From Tetragonia tetragonoides (Eukaryota; Streptophyta; Magnoliopsida; Caryophyllales; Aizoaceae), in NCBI GenBank assembly GCA_038025085.1, contig CM076151.1, forward strand, positions 10,297,001-10,361,000: a stretch of DNA of 64,000 bases, written 5' to 3'. The notes below the pieces were generated by a model. It was not told the origin of the DNA. It did not search any database and saw only the letters and a list, made by a program, of their open reading frames with translations. Position numbers and translations under genes: made by a program. Shown in pieces: positions 11,278-22,426 of this stretch (positions are counted from its first letter, which is position 1; every line of letters begins with the position of its first letter).

Positions 11278-11913
11278 ATGATATTTGCTGTAAACATCAA
11301 ACGATGCATGTCCTGGTTATTAGACATCACAATAAAAGCCATACCATATGCAATAGTAGGCTTCATTGTGTTCGGCATACCCATCCTCATCTACGACGCC
11401 GTGGTCAAGCCCAAAGACCCGACCTTCACCCTCGAAAACGCCTCCGTCACCGGCTTCAACCTTACATCGGACGGCCACCTCATATCATTTTTCGACATTA
11501 TAATTCTTGCAAAGAACCCGAACCACAAGCTCAAGTTCGCATATTGGGATGTTCGGGTCTCGGTATTCAAGGACAAGCAGAATTTGGCCGAGGACACGGT
11601 CCCTGATGGCTTATTTCAGCCTACAAGGAGTGTCACCACTGTAAAGGCTAACCCCGTCGCACTTAACGTGAAACTCAAGAAATCTCCGCTCTTTGATTTG
11701 GAACTGGAGAGTAGGTTTGGTTATGTCGAATTCGACGTTGTTATGAGGGCCATGTTGTATGGTGCACCGGATCAGATAGTAGAGGTTACTTGTCCACACG
11801 CTGTCGTTAATCTTACTGCTACTGCTGCAGCTCTGCCTTCTGCTCTTTCGTTTAATATTAGTAACAATGAACCACAGTTCAAGAGCGTTGAGTGCAAGTA
11901 TTTTATCAATTAG
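11278..11913 (+). CDS. NDR1/HIN1-like (NHL) protein C, LEA_2 domain
   Basis: Single-exon gene, 211 residues from the first ATG. An internal ATG at 11308 (MSW...) aligns with the start of paralogue D and is an alternative. A membrane anchor spans about residues 20-40. It is followed by KPKDPTFTLENASVTGFNLT, then SDGHLISFFDIIILAKNPNH with the family NPN motif, and a C-terminal VTCPHAVVNLT...FKSVECKYF block. Topology is that of a type II membrane protein with an extracytoplasmic LEA_2 domain. It belongs to the same subgroup as A, B and D. The frame is open throughout, so it is probably functional; expression is unknown. Confidence 0.85.
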   Translation: MIFAVNIKRCMSWLLDITIKAIPYAIVGFIVFGIPILIYDAVVKPKDPTFTLENASVTGFNLTSDGHLISFFDIIILAKNPNHKLKFAYWDVRVSVFKDKQNLAEDTVPDGLFQPTRSVTTVKANPVALNVKLKKSPLFDLELESRFGYVEFDVVMRAMLYGAPDQIVEVTCPHAVVNLTATAAALPSALSFNISNNEPQFKSVECKYFIN

Positions 11914-12564
11914 CTAGGATCTCATGATCAGATTTATGTTTATGGCGAGATTATGAAAGCACATCTGCGCTGATAACAATATTAACAATCTAGATCCGAT
12001 TGAATTATTATGAAAAATATATAAAGAATTATAAAATTAAAATACCTTTCTTAGATTCGTTTTAGATTATATTTTCACAATATCAACTTTTTAATAGGAA
12101 TATATTTTTATGTGTAAATTGCAAGTGGACAATTGGAAATAGCTTAGCTTGAAGAATGAAAAGGCAAAATAGAACATATTAATTTATTTTTTTTATTGGT
12201 GCGACAAAATGAAATTCCATAACGAGATCGTCCATATACAATTGGAAGTCTTGCTATTAGTAGCTACTCACGGTAACTAAATGCCTAGATAATGTCCCAC
12301 CATAAAAGCAATTTTCAAGATCAGATATTGTTGACTTGATCTTTTCTTCTTTATTTCTATAATTCTTTAATATATATACTTGATCACTTGTGAAGTTGTG
12401 AGACCATTTCTTCGAATTTTCACAAACTCTTCAATTCCATTTCATTCGATGTATTATGTATACAATAACCATTCTTATTCTTATAAAATCCTCACCCATT
12501 CTAAAAACTCAATAATCCAATCAAACTAAATTAATTTTAGTATAACCATCAAATATATACATAC
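11914..12564. other. Spacer between NHL C and pseudogene D
   Basis: AT-rich noncoding DNA holding the 3' UTR of C and the promoter of D. TATAAAAT is near 12482. The leader CATTCTAAAAACTCAATAAT is shared in part with the leader upstream of pseudogene B. Nothing else is recognised. Confidence 0.55.
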
Positions 12565-13116
12565 ATGTCTTGGTCTGGTTGTATAGGAGGAACAATAATA
12601 TGCGCAATCCTAGCCTTCATCGTAGTAGGCATACCAATAATCGTCTACGACGCATCGTCAAGCCCCGGGGCCCAACCTTCACCCTCGAGAACGCCTCGGT
12701 AACCGGCTTCAACCTCACATCCGACGGCCACCTCACCTCATTCTTCGACATCACAATCCAAGCCAACAACCCAAACCACAAGCTCAAACTCAAGTATAGA
12801 GGCGTTCGGGTTTCGATCTTCAAGGACAAGCAGAATTTAGCCCAAGACGCCGTCCCTGCTGGCTTCACTCAACCCAAAAGGAATGTCACCATGATAAAGG
12901 CTGAACCCGTTTCACTTAACGTGAAGCTTAAGAAAGGTCCGCACTTACCTCGATTTCGACGTTTTTATGACGGCGAGGTTGAATGGAGATAATCTAGAGG
13001 TCAATTCTCGACATGCTGTGGTTAATCTTACTGCTCCTGCTGTTGGTGCTTATGCTAATTCTCCACAGAAGTTTCGCCGTGTTGGATGTAGCGTTTTTAT
13101 TTACAGCGATGATTAG
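12565..13116 (+). pseudogene. NHL pseudogene D (two frame breaks)
   Basis: The gene starts MSWSGCIGG at 12565 with a hydrophobic anchor. At about 12652 the frame breaks: the stretch encoding VKPRGPTFTLENASVTGFNLT is in another frame. A second break at about 12945, with loss of roughly 35 bases after LKKGP, removes the FDLELESRSG-like segment. The end (YLDFDVFMTARLNGDN, VVNLT, FRRVGCSVFIYSDD) is in a third register and stops at 13116. All blocks match genes A and C closely, so the inactivation looks fairly recent. It would encode at most a truncated protein. Confidence 0.88.
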
Positions 13117-13397
13117 ATTATTTATGTCCTATATATAAATAACTTGGAATGGTTCCTTTTCTTTTTTTTTTATATATAATGATTAATTATTATGTGTATT
13201 TCAAAGAGGTATTAGTAGTAGTTTATTCGTGAAATGTACAGATTAATTATGTAGGCATAATATATGCTCGTTTAAATAAATTCATAAAAACTTAAAGCAT
13301 TACGTATTGGTTGACAGAGTACTTTCTATATTGAGATACCCGATCTCTAATACCCTATTTTATTCATTTACGCATAATACTAATGATGTTTGCTTGT

Positions 13398-13428
<31 letters not shown>

Positions 13429-13641
13429 TTTGCTTGTCTGTGATGCGTAATATGAGAAATGAGGTATTGGGAGGATCCAAATTCCTTAATTAATAGCTAG
13501 GATAATTGGAAAATGTTTGGTTGACCTAGTGGGTGGGCAATTTACATTTTATTTGTATCTATCTCTCTCCTAGTTTAAATGCATTTTTTGGGAATAGAGG
13601 AGAGAGAATTTGAAAATAAAGGAGAGAGATAGATACACGGG

Positions 13642-13815
13642 TTTTTTTTTGGTCTGAGATCGTTCCATTGAATCCAGCCGAGCCGAGTGTGATCATAAAG
13701 GCGGCAAAGCTCTCCCAACAAGTATTTAACATTGTTGTATTCACAAGGTCTCGAACCCGAGATATCTGCTGGAGCTAGAAGAGTCCCTCATCAATTCATC
13801 TAAGTGGTTGTTGGT
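13642..13815 (-). mobile_element. tRNA-derived SINE-like element
   Basis: On the minus strand the sequence contains CGGGTTCGAGACC, a good polymerase III B box. An upstream region could hold an A box, and the element ends in a run of nine A (T at 13642-13650). That order, tRNA-like head, body, A tail, is the SINE plan. I could not find a convincing target-site duplication, so the exact ends are uncertain. Confidence 0.5.
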
Positions 13816-14316
13816 ATATAATTGTGTAGTTTAACTAATGAGTACGTGTTTCAACTACTTAATTTATTCTGAAAATAGAATTCCTATAGTCGTGTCTAAG
13901 ATAGATTAGTCTCTTCAAGATGGCCTTTTGGAAGTACTTTACGGCCCTGAACCTTGCCCATTACAATTTTGTTTTCTTCCTATTTCTGATTGTGTTTTAT
14001 TTCAACAACTTGATTTACGTCATTACGCCACGGCCAAGACAAATGAAGACATCATCGTTAAATTAGATTACTATACTTGGGAAATACTCTACATACGTAC
14101 TCCAGTCGTCATCGTCCGTTTTAATTGCAAGTTAAAGTCAAGAGAGGGATTATTCATATTCTGGTCTAAGTCAACAAATACTTGTTATATCAATATGCAT
14201 AATCTACAATGTCGATGTGCTGACCTACAGCATAGTGCGACTTTCTAGCTTCCATATGCCCAATCGAAGGGGTTGACCTTGTGGAATGTAAAATCATCTC
14301 ATGGTGGTTAATAAGT

Positions 14317-14857
<541 letters not shown>

Positions 14858-15164
14858 TATAACATTTATTGGGTCTCTAATAATAGTTAGGTTAAACTTT
14901 TAGTTGAGATGGTTTCAACATAATGGCAAGACTACTAAAAGTTTGTTAAAAGGCCGAAAGTCCTATATTGGTGAAGAAAGAGAGATTTAAGGTATTTACA
15001 ACTAAAGAAATTACTCCAACAAAAACAAATTGATTTTTGATTGGAAGCTCGGGTGTTTTCTTTTTCACTTATTGAATATTACCTAATCAGTGAAAATAAG
15101 TAGTAACACTTTATCTAATCACTAATTATTGCGGAAAACAAGCGAAAAAATTTGCGTGGACTTA

Positions 15165-15361
15165 GGCCCTGTTCTTTTCGTCGATTCCATGCTGCATTCC
15201 GTTCCGTTCCGTTCCGCGCCGCATTTTGTACTTCATTTTGTCTCACATATTTTTGAATTATCCGCGTCGCGCCGTTCCGTTCCGTTCTGTTCCGATCCGT
15301 TCCGTTCCGTTCCATTCCGTTCCTCACCGTCCCGCATCATTCCGTTGAAGAGAACAGGGCC
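15165..15361. mobile_element. Tourist-like (PIF/Harbinger) MITE
   Basis: It is 197 bases long and begins GGCCCTGTTCTTTTCG; the complement of its end begins GGCCCTGTTCTCTTCA. TTA is duplicated on each side (15162-15164 and 15362-15364). A 3-base TTA duplication and a GGCCCTGTTC terminus are typical of Tourist elements. The inside is a degenerate CCGTT repeat. It has no coding capacity. Confidence 0.85.
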
Positions 15362-15714
15362 TTAGTCCGAGAAGTCCATACAGTACGACTGTACGAGACA
15401 TTGCTAGTGTACAAGGCGGTGCGATTCATCCGAGTTTAGTGGGCTGCCCGTGGACAAATAGGATGGCAGGGCCCATGCGAATTTCCGATATCCAGATCCA
15501 GATAGCTCCCTACTCAAATCAGCATGGACTCTCAAGTCTCAACTGAAATAATAACTTTAGCAACAACAACGCATGTTAATTGGCCAAGCAAATACAAGAA
15601 TTAGCACTAATAACTAACACTCCCCTATATTGACGCTAAAAATTAGCAACATAATAAGGGCTAATAATAATAATATACAACTTGTTTGGTTCTGTCAACT
15701 ATTCACAAACAAAC

Positions 15715-16359
15715 ATGAATATCGACCACCTAAATCAAAGACGTTCCGAATGTAGTTCTCTATTATGTTTCTCAATTGGCATCTTCATACTAGTATCAAT
15801 AGGTTTGCTCACCATGTTTTCAATTGAAGAGTGGCAAAATATGGGCGTAAAGGAACCAATATTCACCATTGATAAAGCCTCGATCGTCCAAGGCTACAAC
15901 TTGACGACGAGCGGTAATCGTCTCCTCAATACGGCTTTCGATTTCGAGGTGACGGTATACAACCCGAACACCAAGAAGCCAAGGGCAAGTATACACTATC
16001 AGAACGTGGAAATTAGAGTATACCATAATAATCGTTATGAAGTGGTTGCTATTCATGGGATCGACCCGTATTTGCTTCAGCCGTATGGCAATGTAACTTC
16101 GATTGAGTTCGGGGGTGTGGTTAAAGATATGATGCTCGTTGAATCGTCCGATGAGAACATTGTTCTTGGGGCCGAAATCACGGGTGTATTGCAGTTTATT
16201 AAGCTAGGTTCAAATGCGATTAGCGCGTGTGACTTTGTGGCTAAGTGTTTTCCTATGGTGGTTTACTTCAATTCTACAAAAGAATTTCAGACAACAACTT
16301 GTGAGATTAAGATGAACAACTTCTGTACACATTGCTCAAAGCCTTCACACCGATACTAG
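15715..16359 (+). CDS. NDR1/HIN1-like (NHL) protein E, LEA_2 domain
   Basis: Single-exon gene, 214 residues. The ATG at 15715 (MNIDHLNQ) is chosen because copies F and G start the same way (MNID); an in-frame ATG at 15682 is less likely. A membrane anchor spans about residues 16-35. The extracytoplasmic domain carries KEPIFTIDKASIVQGYNLT, FDFEVTVYNPNTKK (NPN motif), VEIRVYHNNRYEVV, PYGNVTSIEFGGVV and AKCFPMVVYFNSTKEFQ. This is the second subgroup of the array (E to J), distinct from A to D. It lies in a tandem duplication with copy F. The frame is intact. Function is not known beyond membership of the NDR1/HIN1 family. Confidence 0.86.
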   Translation: MNIDHLNQRRSECSSLLCFSIGIFILVSIGLLTMFSIEEWQNMGVKEPIFTIDKASIVQGYNLTTSGNRLLNTAFDFEVTVYNPNTKKPRASIHYQNVEIRVYHNNRYEVVAIHGIDPYLLQPYGNVTSIEFGGVVKDMMLVESSDENIVLGAEITGVLQFIKLGSNAISACDFVAKCFPMVVYFNSTKEFQTTTCEIKMNNFCTHCSKPSHRY

Positions 16360-16625
16360 CTAGGCTGATCGAAGGTGATGCAATGATCAAGGGACCATAA
16401 TATGGTTTACAAATTTGTTCTGTAAATTTTGAGTTAATTAGTATCATCAATTTGCCTTTCAATCTACTTTTCTGATTTGTACTTTTAGAGTTTCAGTTGC
16501 AAATAGGCAATAACCACATTCAAAAGAACATTTGCGGTGACATTATGGAACAAAAGAAAGTACTGTAGTACTCAATACATCAACATATCAAAGAAGTTTC
16601 ATAATAATCACAAATTCTTGTATAC
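16360..16625. repeat. 3' flank of NHL E, duplicated downstream of F
   Basis: About 270 bases after gene E recur, nearly identical, after copy F (about 18440-18705). Shared features are CAAGGGACCATAATATGGTT and the ACTCAATACATCAACATATC stretch. This shows that E and F arose by tandem duplication of a unit extending beyond the coding region. Similarity ends near 16625, where a LINE fragment begins. Confidence 0.8.
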
Positions 16626-17260
16626 AAAAGGCTTAAAACAGGAAATTCTCTTTCGTTGGGAAACACCACCAGAGAACTGGTTCTGCTCAATAAGGATGGG
16701 GTTTCTTGAGGAAACCCAGGTTTGGCAGGGCCGGGGTGGTGGTGGAGTCGTGCGTGGTCATCGGGGTGAGTTTCTGGGCGGCTTCGCTTCAAATCTGGCA
16801 ATGTACAAGGGACTTGCTTTGACTTGGGATTTGGGTTTGATCGAGGAAGGTGTTGGTGAGCTTTGATTCAAAGTTGCTGGCTGTTGAACTTCTGTCTGCC
16901 CTTGCAAGTGCAACCCACCCCAATGCCAACTGTCACCTCATCAACCAATGTCCTAATCTGATAGCTCGACATGGCTGGATTCGCTGTAGCAATGTTCACA
17001 TCGAACATTGCTACAGCGAATCCAACAGGGCGGCAGATTGACTAGCCAATTTGCCTGGGGTCGATCTGGCCCCGGCTTGTGGTGAATGTTGCTTGATTTT
17101 CGTTTTGCTTTCTTTCTTAGTAGCTAGTTTTGTTCTGTTTTTCAATTCCTAATTAGTTCTGTAGTTCGTGCTCTGACCCCTCATCAGCTATGTTCTGATC
17201 ATCTTCAGTTCCGTCCTATTCAGTTTGATATAATTCATGCTCTTGTTTTTTTTCTACGAA
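16626..17260 (+). mobile_element. LINE 3' fragment (RNase H domain)
   Basis: In broken frames the plus strand reads NWFCSI...KDGVS, GNPGLAGAGGVVRGHRGEFL, GGFASNL, a DSKLAVELLSA segment and ESNRAADWLANL. These are the blocks of the RVT_3-type RNase H at the C-terminus of plant L1 LINEs, followed by a T-rich 3' UTR. The reverse transcriptase is absent, so this is a 5'-truncated, frameshifted relic inserted between copies E and F. It is not the same family member as the LINE at 8601-10216, which reads differently. Confidence 0.75.
16976..17024. repeat. Perfect 22-bp inverted repeat with 5-base loop
   Basis: Arms at 16976-16997 and 17003-17024 are exact reverse complements; the loop is ACATC. 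The hairpin sits inside the RNase H relic, between the HGWI and ESNRAADW blocks. One arm therefore looks like a templated insertion copied from the other. Confidence 0.9.
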
Positions 17261-17609
17261 TGGTGTTGGGGGCGTGTGGAAAGAAAATTGCACTAGAATG
17301 AAATGCAGAATGATTAATGTTTTCGAATTCAAATTAGTACCCTTATATTATGTTTATGTCATTACTCAATGACTAATGATGCAAGTGTTTGTTGTTATGT
17401 TTGCTACCAAAAAGACAATGTGGCATTGGTATTTTGATTTCCCACCTATTAGTAGGTAAACCGGGGAAGATTAAGATCGAAAATGCCTCAACTTTATATG
17501 AAGGGAAAATTTAAGCCAAATGAAAGCAAAACATTTTTAAAAATAAAAACTAAAAACAGAAATTCACTTCAAAAAACACATGTTAAGTGACCAATTCAAG
17601 CATGAATCT

Positions 17610-17655
<46 letters not shown>

Positions 17656-17777
17656 AACACTCAATTTACTGATGCTAAAAAACAGGAACAGAATAAACAG
17701 AAACTAAGCTCACAAAGTTTAAGGCATCACCCAACAAAATTGACCAATTATTGAATCATCATTCATAAAAAGTAAAC
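17261..17777. other. Spacer upstream of NHL F, with a 43-base poly(A)
   Basis: No gene is seen. The poly(A) at 17611-17653 is followed at once by CTAACACTCAATTTACTGAT, which is homologous to the upstream region of gene E. The A run may be the tail of a retroelement inserted into the duplicated promoter, although no clear element precedes it apart from the LINE relic 350 bases upstream. Confidence 0.55.
17611..17653 (+). repeat. Poly(A) tract, 43 bases
   Basis: An uninterrupted A run at the boundary where homology with the gene E promoter begins. It is probably a retroelement tail or a slippage-expanded tract. Confidence 0.9.
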
Positions 17778-18480
17778 ATGAATATCGACCACCCAAATCA
17801 ATTGGATAATAAAGGATTTAATTGTAAACGTGATTACCATGTTTTAGTATGTTTCGCAACTTTCATCTTGATTATTGTATTCATGGGTTATTTGGCCATT
17901 TATTCAATTGAGGATACGCAATATATGAGCGTAAAGGAGCCAATCTTCACCATCGATAAAGCCTCGATCGTCCAAGGCTACAACTTGACGAGCGGCAATC
18001 TCCTCAATGCGGCCTTCGATTTCGAGGTGACGGTATACAACCCGAACATCAAGAACCTAAAGGCATCTATATATTATCGGAACGTGGAGATTAGAGTGTA
18101 CCATAATAATCGTTATGAAGTGGTTGCTGTTCATGGGATCGACCCGTATTTGCTTCAACCGTATGGGAATGTAGATAAGATTAAGTTCGGGGGTGTGGTT
18201 AAAGATATGCAGCTCTATGAATCGCCCGATGAGAAGAACATTGTTCTTGGGGCCGAAATCACGGGGATATTGCAGTTTAAGCAAGGTTCAAATTCGATTG
18301 CCGCGTGAGTTTGTGGCTAAGTGTTTCCCTGTTGTGGTTTTCTTCAATTCTACTTGGGAATTTCAGAGAACAACTTGTGAGATTAAGATGAACCACTTCG
18401 ATCTGTACACATTGCTCAGAGCCTTCACAAAAATACTAGCTAGGCTGATCGAAGGTTATGCAATTATCAAGGGACCATAA
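17778..18480 (+). pseudogene. NHL copy F, frameshifted near its 3' end
   Basis: This is a tandem duplicate of gene E. The first 176 codons (17778-18308) are open and match E almost throughout: MNID start, anchor, SIVQGYNLT, YNPNIKN, VYHNNRYEVV and PYGNV. Near 18303 two bases are missing relative to E (GCGTGAG against GCGTGTGAC). The result is an immediate TGA (18306-18308). The lost end, FVAKCFPVVVFFNSTWEFQ and onward, is still readable in another frame to 18480. The predicted protein therefore lacks the last, conserved beta-strands and the family cysteines. A truncated but expressed protein cannot be excluded. Confidence 0.85.
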
Positions 18481-19953
18481 TATGGTTTACAAATTTGTTT
18501 TGTAAATTTTGAGTTAATTAGTATCATCAATTTGGCTTTCAATCTACTTTTCTGATTTGTACTTTTAGAGTTTCAGTTGCAAATTGGCAATAAGCACATT
18601 CAAAAGAACAATTGCGGTGAAGTTATGGAAGGAGAAAAAAAAAAAAATACTCAATACATCAACATATCAAAGAAGTTTCATATATAACATCCAAAAATTC
18701 TTGTAAAACTTTGAAGATGATTTGGTAGAATGAAACCTCGACGGCTGTTGATTAGTTTTAAGTCTATAACAATTTTAAAGTTTCCACAAACATTTGAGTA
18801 GACGTTAGTCACAACCCTTTTTAGATTAACAACGGTGCACCCCATCAAAAGAGTCATCATCAAGGATTCATGCTACCACATCATCTTAAAACGCAGTGCA
18901 ATAAGTTCTATTTAATCAAGTTTCATCTCATGTATTGCTCCTATTTCAGCACCATTTTTAGGACAATGTGCTCCCAATGACTTTTTTTTTTGGGTGTCAA
19001 TAGTAAAAAAAGATTATACTCCTTCTTTGCACCCCCATGAATCCTACTCAGGCTACTCTAGGCCCTCGTGGAAGAGGTTAGTGGCAAAATATCTGACATA
19101 ACCTTTAGGAGTAGAATTCGAGTCCTTTCATTGGTGATCCTTTATTTTCTTTTTTTCGGTATTTTTTTTTTTGTTTTTGCTTAGTAGAACAACTTCACGG
19201 TACATAAATATAAGGTAAGTGCTTTGTCGCTCTAGTAACAATGGATGATTTTCTATGTTATAAATTTTATGGAGCAATTGTGTGAGACCAACTTATAGAT
19301 AAATGGAATCACTTTTATTGATGTAAGGATCACTCGTCACTTATTATGAGCAGTGACCATTGATTCACTACAAAATAACCTCCGTCTTACCAAAAGTTAT
19401 CTTAAAACAGTTTTAGACAAGGAATAAAAATGGCCCTTCAAACACCCGAGTTAGTAGGCTGGCCCCCTTCTAATGACCAGAGCAAGTAGCTGTAGCTCCG
19501 GGTTCTCATCATGAGCAGAATACTCGTAACAAATAACAACGGCTCCGTAAGTAAACTCTCAACTAACATTTGGAGCACATGTTATTTGACCAAGTAAATA
19601 CAAAAAACACTGACTCTCACTTATTGATGCTAAAGAACAGGAACAGAATTAACAGAAATTAAGCTATGAACTCCTTTCTCCGTTTTTTTTTTTTTTTTGG
19701 TTCACAATTAAGAGTATCCACCATCCACCATGGTGACTAGTTTCCCGTGCCGGCTTGTAGGTACCTTAAAGGGTTTGACAGCTGAGCAAAGAATTTAAAG
19801 GTGGTTCGGCCATCCGTTCATCTGACAACTTCTTATTTGTTTTTTCACTGTCTCCCAACCAATGTGATACTTTGACCATTAATATCTATACTCGTACTTA
19901 ATTTCTTTAGTACAGAGCTCCCAACAACTCTTAAATCTTCATTCATAAACGAC
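18481..19953. other. Spacer between NHL F and NHL G
   Basis: The duplicated 3' flank of F comes first (to about 18705). Unremarkable AT-rich DNA follows, with poly-T tracts. At 19590-19670 there is a stretch resembling the upstream region of E and F (TTATTGATGCTAAAGAACAG). A B-box-like sequence near 19110 (ATTCGAGTCC) hints at a SINE, but there is too little to call one. No gene. Confidence 0.55.
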
Positions 19954-20609
19954 ATGAATATAGACCTCCCAATTGAAAAACCCACCAAAGACGACAATGA
20001 TGGTTTATGTTGTTCAGAAAAATGTGCTAGTAGATGGTTTCTCAGCTTTTTAATTCTTGGATTCGGCTACCTGTTATCTCTACTTATCCCAATGTTTATC
20101 GAAGATGATCGTTATCAGTCCCTTAAAAACCCAACCCTCACAGTCGATGAAGCCTCAATCATCCAAGGCTACAACTTGACTTCCGACAACCACCTCAAAG
20201 CGGTCTTCAAATTGAAGATGAATATATATAACCCGAACACGAACCCGACAAACTAAAAGCAGATATATACTACCCGTACGTAGAAATTAAGGCATACCAT
20301 AACCATGATCGTTATCAAATGGTTGGTTACAGTGGGGTGTACCCGTTTTTGCAACCTTATGGGAATGTAACTTCTTTAAAGTTCGGGGGCGTGGTTAACG
20401 ACATGGTGGTCTCTGAAGATCATCAGTTGCCTGAGGTCGTCGTTCTCGAGGTCGAAATCACAAGGAAAATGCTGTTTAAGCATCAAGGTTCATACTTGTT
20501 ATTCAGTCCAAGTCCATTTGAAGCTAAGTGCTTCCCTGTGTTTGTCTACTTTAATTCTACTAGAGGATTTCAAAGAACAAGGTGTGATGTCAAAAGAGAT
20601 TATACATAA
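19954..20609 (+). pseudogene. NHL copy G with a single frameshift
   Basis: MNIDLPIEK start, membrane anchor (about residues 28-48), then TVDEASIIQGYNLTSDNHLK and NIYNPNTNPTN. It stops at 20254-20256. The frame resumes one register away with ADIYYPYVEIKAYH, MVGYSGVYPFLQPYGNVTS, KFGGVV, EAKCFPVFVYFNSTRGFQ and a proper end at 20609. The change corresponds to loss of one base (or gain of two) in ACAAACTAAA near 20250. Apart from that the gene is complete. It is either a very young pseudogene or a sequencing or assembly error. Confidence 0.85.
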
Positions 20610-21478
20610 AATAAAAGTTTAGCAGGTTAATTAGGCTGTTGGATCGATTTTTCTCCGTCAATTGGGCATGATTTCGTTAAATAAATTTACTAAAAAATTT
20701 TGAGTTAATATAATCAGTTTTTGTTTTAATATATGTTTTGTTTTTTAGTTTAATTTTATGAAATGTTTGGCACCAATTTGGATCTTCTGTTGTTCCAATT
20801 CTTGTGTCGTTGTTCGTTTAGCACAATTATGAAGTATGTTAGGCAAAACTAATTACGCTATGTTTTTTGTTTGGGATAATACAGCATATTTGAAAAGAAC
20901 AGGGGTACGGACACGACTCTTACCCCACATTTCTGGCTGTGTTCGCGTTTTTGGTGTCCATGTTTTCTTCCGTGTTTTCTTGTATATTACGAGTATAATT
21001 TTTGAGAATTTGCATTTTTTTTCTTGTGTCCGCGTTTTTCGTGTTCCTTTGCTACTAGTAGTGGGGGCACGTAATTTCAATTTTTGTTTTTTTTTGGATA
21101 TAATTGTAAAGGTGATGTGTTGAGGGAATAGTCGAGGATGTGGAGGATAAGATAGACAGATTGGAACATAATTTTGTATTGATCACATAGATAGATAGAA
21201 ATAGATCACATAGATAGATTATAGCTAGATATATAAGTAAATTATATAGATCACATGGACATATATATAAATTGAACATTGGAAATTCAGCCATAAGATA
21301 AATAAACCACAAACAAAATAATACGATGGAGTATCTCTGTGATGGACAAGCCTGCAAGCTAAGGAGTCACACTCACACCAATCAAGATGAGATTCAACCT
21401 TTTGAAAGGGCAAAGTTCATGATCTGAATAGTAGTTCTTGTTCAAAGTAAACTAACCCTATGTTATGTACTAGTAGCT
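20610..21478. other. Spacer between convergent NHL copies G and H
   Basis: The 3' flanks of two genes that point toward each other. The stretch around 20895-21060 has repeated GTGTCCGTGTT/CGCGTTTTT words. A short purine-rich repeat, ATAGATAGA, lies at 21188-21235. No gene or transposon ends are recognised. Confidence 0.55.
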
Positions 21479-22426
21479 TCAAATAAATTTAGAACTACAA
21501 ACTATCCTATTAAACCCTCTTGTAGAATTGAAGTACACCACAATAGGCACACACTTAGCCTCAAGTAAATACTTTTTTCCATCGAACGCATCAAAGTTAA
21601 CATTAAACTTAAACTTCCCCTTGATTTCGATTCCAAGATCAACCTCGCCGGGTGACTCAATGAGAGGCATATTGCTAGCCACTCCACCAAACCTTAGGCA
21701 TGTCACATTGCCGTGACGTTGCGAAAAGGGGTACACTCCATTATACCCAACCAATTGTGACCGGTGACCATGATAAACCCTAATCTCCAAATACTCATAG
21801 TATATACTCCCTCCGTTCCGTTCAAACGCTCCCATTTGCTTTTGGCACAAAAAACAAGGAAAAATTATTTTACCATCTACTTTCCCATATATCCTCAACA
21901 TTAACATGGGTGGAGAGAGACTTGAGGAGAGCGAAAGAAGAGGGTGGGACTTGGGTTTTAATGGGGGTAATATTGTAAATGACTAGTAAATTCCTTACCA
22001 ACTAAAGAAATGGGAGTGTTTGTATGAAACATCCATTTTAGGCAAATGGGAGCGTTTGAACAGAACGGAGGGAGTAGATGCCTTATTGTACGTGTCAGGG
22101 TTTTTCACATTCACCGCGAAATCAAAAGTTGCATTTAAAAGGTAGTTACTATCGGTTGTTAAGTTGTAGCCTTGGATTATCGAGGCTTCATCGATACTAA
22201 GGATTGGATTCTTTGTGGTGTTGTCTAGGATGACCGTGCTTATTAACCATAAGTACGAAACAAGGAAAAGAGAGGCCAAAAACACAGCCCAACAACATAG
22301 GTTACATACCATGCCACAATAATCACGTTTTGCCTTCTTATCACAATCATTCTTTTTGCGAAGTAAGGCCACTTGATCTTCTTGATGAACTTGCCACGAT
22401 TTTGGGGGACGACTATTCGTGAACAT
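21479..22426 (-). pseudogene. NHL gene H interrupted by a Stowaway MITE
   Basis: On the minus strand the ATG is at 22426 (MFTNSRPPKSW). A membrane anchor (AVFLASLFLVSYLWLIS) is followed by SIDEASIIQGYNLTTDSNYL and FAVNVKNPDTYNKAS. At 22075 a 268-base MITE cuts the serine-isoleucine junction and brings a stop. On the far side the frame resumes exactly: IYYEYLEIRVYHGHRSQLVG, RHGNVTCLRFGGV, EAKCVPIVVYFNSTRGF, stop at 21479. Removing the MITE and one TA would leave an uninterrupted frame, so the transposon is the only visible lesion. Unless the MITE is spliced out, no full-length protein is made. Confidence 0.88.
21807..22074. mobile_element. Stowaway MITE inside NHL gene H
   Basis: Inverted termini begin CTCCCTCCGTTCCGTTCAAA on the left and CTCCCTCCGTTCTGTTCAAA on the complement of the right. 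Both continue CGCTCCCATTTGC. TA is duplicated at 21805-21806 and 22075-22076. It is 268 bases long and noncoding. It is distinct in sequence from the Stowaway in ARPC1. The high arm identity and the intact host gene point to recent insertion. Confidence 0.93.

Noticed and set aside
16537..16866. Open frame RKYCSTQYIN... downstream of NHL E taken as a gene
   Set aside because: It straddles the duplicated 3' flank of E and the start of the LINE RNase H relic; it is not a gene of its own.
20836..21123. Frame with repeated Val-Phe words between copies G and H
   Set aside because: The DNA repeats GTGTCCGTGTTTTC-like words; no family resemblance and no paralogue.
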